The notes under the pieces are model-generated. The model did not search any database. It saw nothing but the letters and a program-made list of their open reading frames with translations, and was not told where the DNA came from. Made by a program: the position numbers and the translations under genes. From Leptospira barantonii (lineage in GTDB: Bacteria; Spirochaetota; Leptospiria; Leptospirales; Leptospiraceae): DNA of 64,000 nucleotides. Positions 61,072 through 64,000 of this stretch are shown piece after piece. The stretch's first letter is position 1, and the number at the start of each line of letters is the position of its first letter. Location: assembly GCF_002811925.1 (NCBI RefSeq), contig NZ_NPDS01000009.1, positions 40,001-104,000 on the forward strand. The letters run 5' to 3'.

Positions 61072-61806
61072 TTAAAAAAGTATCTTCAGAATTAAGAATA
61101 TACCTAAGTTGATTCCTCCCAGAATAAAAAACCAATTTAGGTTCGGAGGCAGAAAGGTTTCCTGGATCGCAAATTCGATCGCACGTTTGAGCGCTTTTTG
61201 AAGATCTTCCGGGCTCGGATTTTCCGAATCCGGAATTCTCGCGGAAACTTCCGTAAGAAGGTTTTCGATCCCGAGTTTACCCGTGATTCTTTTTACGAGA
61301 AATCGGATCGGGGTAGGAAGGTCTTCCAATTTGGAAAGATAGTGGGGAAGATTTTGAATCTGTTTCGAGATCGAAAAATTCTTACCCTTGTTCTCGTCGG
61401 ACTCGGCCTTTTTGCGGATCGACGCTTCCAACTTTTCGGAAAGATACGCGCTTACGATTTCGGAATTGTCCACGACCAAAAACTGGAGCGCCTTGGTGAC
61501 CGCGAATTTTTTACCGAATAAAAAATGAAGAAACGGAAAGACGATCCCGAATGCGAGCACCATCAATGTGATCGGCCAGAGTTGAATGACGAGAAGAATG
61601 AGCACGAGCACCGCCCCGATTCCACCCGCTCTCGCCGCGGGCATCCCGGCGATCCCGTCCGTAAAGGATTTCATTTCGGGAAATAAGAACGCGAGAAGGA
61701 TCCAGTTGAAGGTCCATCCGATCAGAGTGAAAAAGACCGTATTCACCAAAACGGTAAACGAGGCCCTCGCGGTGATTTTGAATAAGGAGGCAGTATCGAG
61801 TTTCAT
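61072..61806 (-). CDS. Membrane protein, unknown
   Basis: 244 residues from the ATG at 61806; an extended TTG start is possible. Hydrophobic segments at about 12-45, 65-105 and a final one at 225-243, with a polar helical domain between (~120-210). No family recognised. It is divergent from the secreted-protein gene at 61947. Confidence 0.7.
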   Translation of the reverse strand: MKLDTASLFKITARASFTVLVNTVFFTLIGWTFNWILLAFLFPEMKSFTDGIAGMPAARAGGIGAVLVLILLVIQLWPITLMVLAFGIVFPFLHFLFGKKFAVTKALQFLVVDNSEIVSAYLSEKLEASIRKKAESDENKGKNFSISKQIQNLPHYLSKLEDLPTPIRFLVKRITGKLGIENLLTEVSARIPDSENPSPEDLQKALKRAIEFAIQETFLPPNLNWFFILGGINLGIFLILKILF

Positions 61807-61946
61807 ACTTTGAGTCGCACCTTTCTTGCGCTTCCATATAGGATGAATCCTTTCTGCGGACAAGCCGTAAATTTATTCGGAGCGAATTTACTCTTTTTTT
61901 CCTTGGAAAAAGTAGGGAAGGCCGATATTCAATAGAGAGAAAAGCC

Positions 61947-62954
<1,008 letters not shown>

Positions 62955-62990
62955 GAATATTCTAAAATACGAATGCGAGCGGAGAACGTC

Positions 62991-63599
62991 TTGAAAAAAT
63001 TTTCGAAAACCATTCTTCTTTTAACCCTCGCGTTCGTGCTCTTGTCCTCCATTCTCGATCTAAACGCGGGAACTCTTTCCTTTCGCGAAAAGAAAAAATC
63101 GATCGAAAGAAAAATCAGAATTTTGGAAGAATCCAGAAAGGCGATTCCGTTTCAAAAACAGGAAGAGAATTGGAATCGTATCTCGACACTACGGGATCGT
63201 TTTCAAAATTTCGCACGTTCCGGCACGGCTCGGGAAAGGGAAGAATCCCTTCTTCTTTTGGAAAGGGCGGTTCCTCAGGTGACCGCGGACTTTGCGGAAG
63301 CGGGAAAAGTTTCGGCTAAGAATCTGATCGTTCTTTATTCCGAAGGTTATCTTCAGAAAAAAAATCATCCGGAAGAAACTCCCGTTTCCGCGAGCGCGGA
63401 AGAAAAGGCTTCTAACTATTTTCGAATGGCAAAGGAAGAATTGAACCAAGCCGAAAAGTTCGATCGGGACCGTAACGACTTTTACGCACTCGTACTGTAT
63501 GGAAGATCCATTCAATATTCTTTAAACGCTCTGGACGTTTTGAGTCTTGAAATCCCGAGCGGTTATTCCGGAATTCTCAAGAAAAAGAAACGTTCCTAA
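62991..63599 (+). CDS. Exported helical protein, unknown
   Basis: 202 residues from a TTG at 62991, chosen because GGAG lies ~8 nt upstream; an ATG at 62973 has no site. Signal peptide (TILLLTLAFVLLSSILDLNA). The mature part is charged and helical, with two antiparallel-like helices (FREKKKSIERKIRILEESRKA; EEKASNYFRMAKEELNQAEKF), similar in style to the preceding protein. No family recognised. Confidence 0.72.
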   Translation: MKKFSKTILLLTLAFVLLSSILDLNAGTLSFREKKKSIERKIRILEESRKAIPFQKQEENWNRISTLRDRFQNFARSGTAREREESLLLLERAVPQVTADFAEAGKVSAKNLIVLYSEGYLQKKNHPEETPVSASAEEKASNYFRMAKEELNQAEKFDRDRNDFYALVLYGRSIQYSLNALDVLSLEIPSGYSGILKKKKRS

Positions 63600-63675
63600 T
63601 CCAATTTAGTTTCTTGCATTGATCCAAAAAACACTATAGACTATCCTCCGTTTTAAAATTCATTCGGAGGATTTT

Positions 63676-64000
63676 ATGCCGGATATACTTCACAGGGTAG
63701 GTGTAGCTTTGCCGTCGGCTCGGGTTTTCGAGGCGATTTCGACGGTGGAAGGTCTGAGTCATTGGTGGGTTGCCGATACGAAAGGGAGCGCCTCCCTAAA
63801 CGAAGTCATCGATTTCGGTTTTTGTAATATGAGAGTTTTGGAATCCCATCCGAATATCGTTCGTTGGGAATGTATCACCGGTCCGAAAGAATGGGTCGGA
63901 ACCAGAGTCACTTTCGAACTCGAGTTCAAAGATCATCAAACGTTCGTGTTGTTCCGTCATACCGATTGGAAGGAAGCGGTGGAATTTATGTATCACTGTA
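63676..64000 (+). CDS. SRPBCC / AHSA1-like protein (3' end outside window)
   Basis: The first ~108 residues are present. GGAGG precedes the ATG. MPDILHRVGVALPSARVFEAISTVEGLSHWW is a classical start of AHSA1-like SRPBCC proteins (hydrophobic-ligand fold), then FCNMRVLESHPNIVRWECI and TRVTFELEF, FRHTDW. The role of such proteins is unclear. Frame runs off the window end. Confidence 0.85.
   Translation, partial: MPDILHRVGVALPSARVFEAISTVEGLSHWWVADTKGSASLNEVIDFGFCNMRVLESHPNIVRWECITGPKEWVGTRVTFELEFKDHQTFVLFRHTDWKEAVEFMYHC

Noticed and set aside
63600..63675. TTGCAT ... TATAGA as promoter of the SRPBCC gene
   Set aside because: Spacer of about 15 nt and weak boxes; not convincing enough to annotate.

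Overview
The window looks like chromosomal DNA of a Leptospira species. The support is a very high density of lipoprotein signal peptides with loose spirochaete lipoboxes, FlgM- and FlaA-type flagellar genes, a DUF1577/PilZ protein, two DUF3015 proteins, two RluA/NhaC-type neighbours typical of the genus as I remember it, and no mobile element. Base composition by eye is in the low-to-mid 40s % GC, higher than L. interrogans; I do not call a species. The sequence is almost fully coding, with about 66 genes, one tRNA, no rRNA, no insertion sequence and no CRISPR array.

Layout. 0-10 kb: the end of a poly(A) polymerase-like gene, then a long minus-strand run (recJ, bactofilin, GH25 lysozyme, a degenerate iron-ADH homologue, flgM-like, rsmI, Cys-rich lipoprotein) and nadE. 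10-18 kb: fatty acid desaturase, pyrE, a MacB/LolCDE-like ABC exporter pair, and a SpoIID-like lipoprotein. 18.6-23.3 kb: an AT-richer plus-strand block of five exported proteins (two Bor-like, a FecR-domain protein, a CsgG/FlgO-like TPR protein, an FlgT-like protein). 23.3-29.3 kb: an RNA uridine methyltransferase, a YbjQ-like lipoprotein, an alpha/beta-hydrolase-like lipoprotein and a three-gene ABC-2 transporter. 29.3-39.3 kb: an envelope-protein region on the minus strand, with a DUF4105/Lnb-like protein carrying a probable beta-barrel, tandem DUF3015 proteins, an HEGGH zincin-like lipoprotein, and a chain of five small TRL-like lipoproteins joined by ATGA overlaps.

39.4-49.4 kb: potassium-dependent membrane pyrophosphatase, repeat-rich spacers, waaA (Kdo transferase), a HAD protein, an orphan FlaA-like protein, yggS-proC and an initiator tRNA. 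49.6-59.5 kb: a plus-strand run with a GAF-GGDEF cyclase, a double-DTG aspartyl protease, mnmA, an unusual ATP-grasp/FMN-oxidase fusion, a PilZ/DUF1577 protein, an RluA-type synthase, nhaC and an M23 peptidase. 59.6-64 kb: a PEP-mutase-family enzyme, a DKNYY lipoprotein, membrane and exported proteins of unknown function, and a truncated SRPBCC protein.

The strongest points for follow-up are the ATP-grasp/Cys4/FMN fusion, the iron-ADH homologue that has lost all its metal ligands, the TRL-like lipoprotein array, the FecR-FlgO-FlgT-like exported cluster with a shared C-terminal module, and families of short palindromic repeats (GTNGGA-AC-TCCNAC, with compensatory changes) and 41-55 bp repeats that flank single genes.
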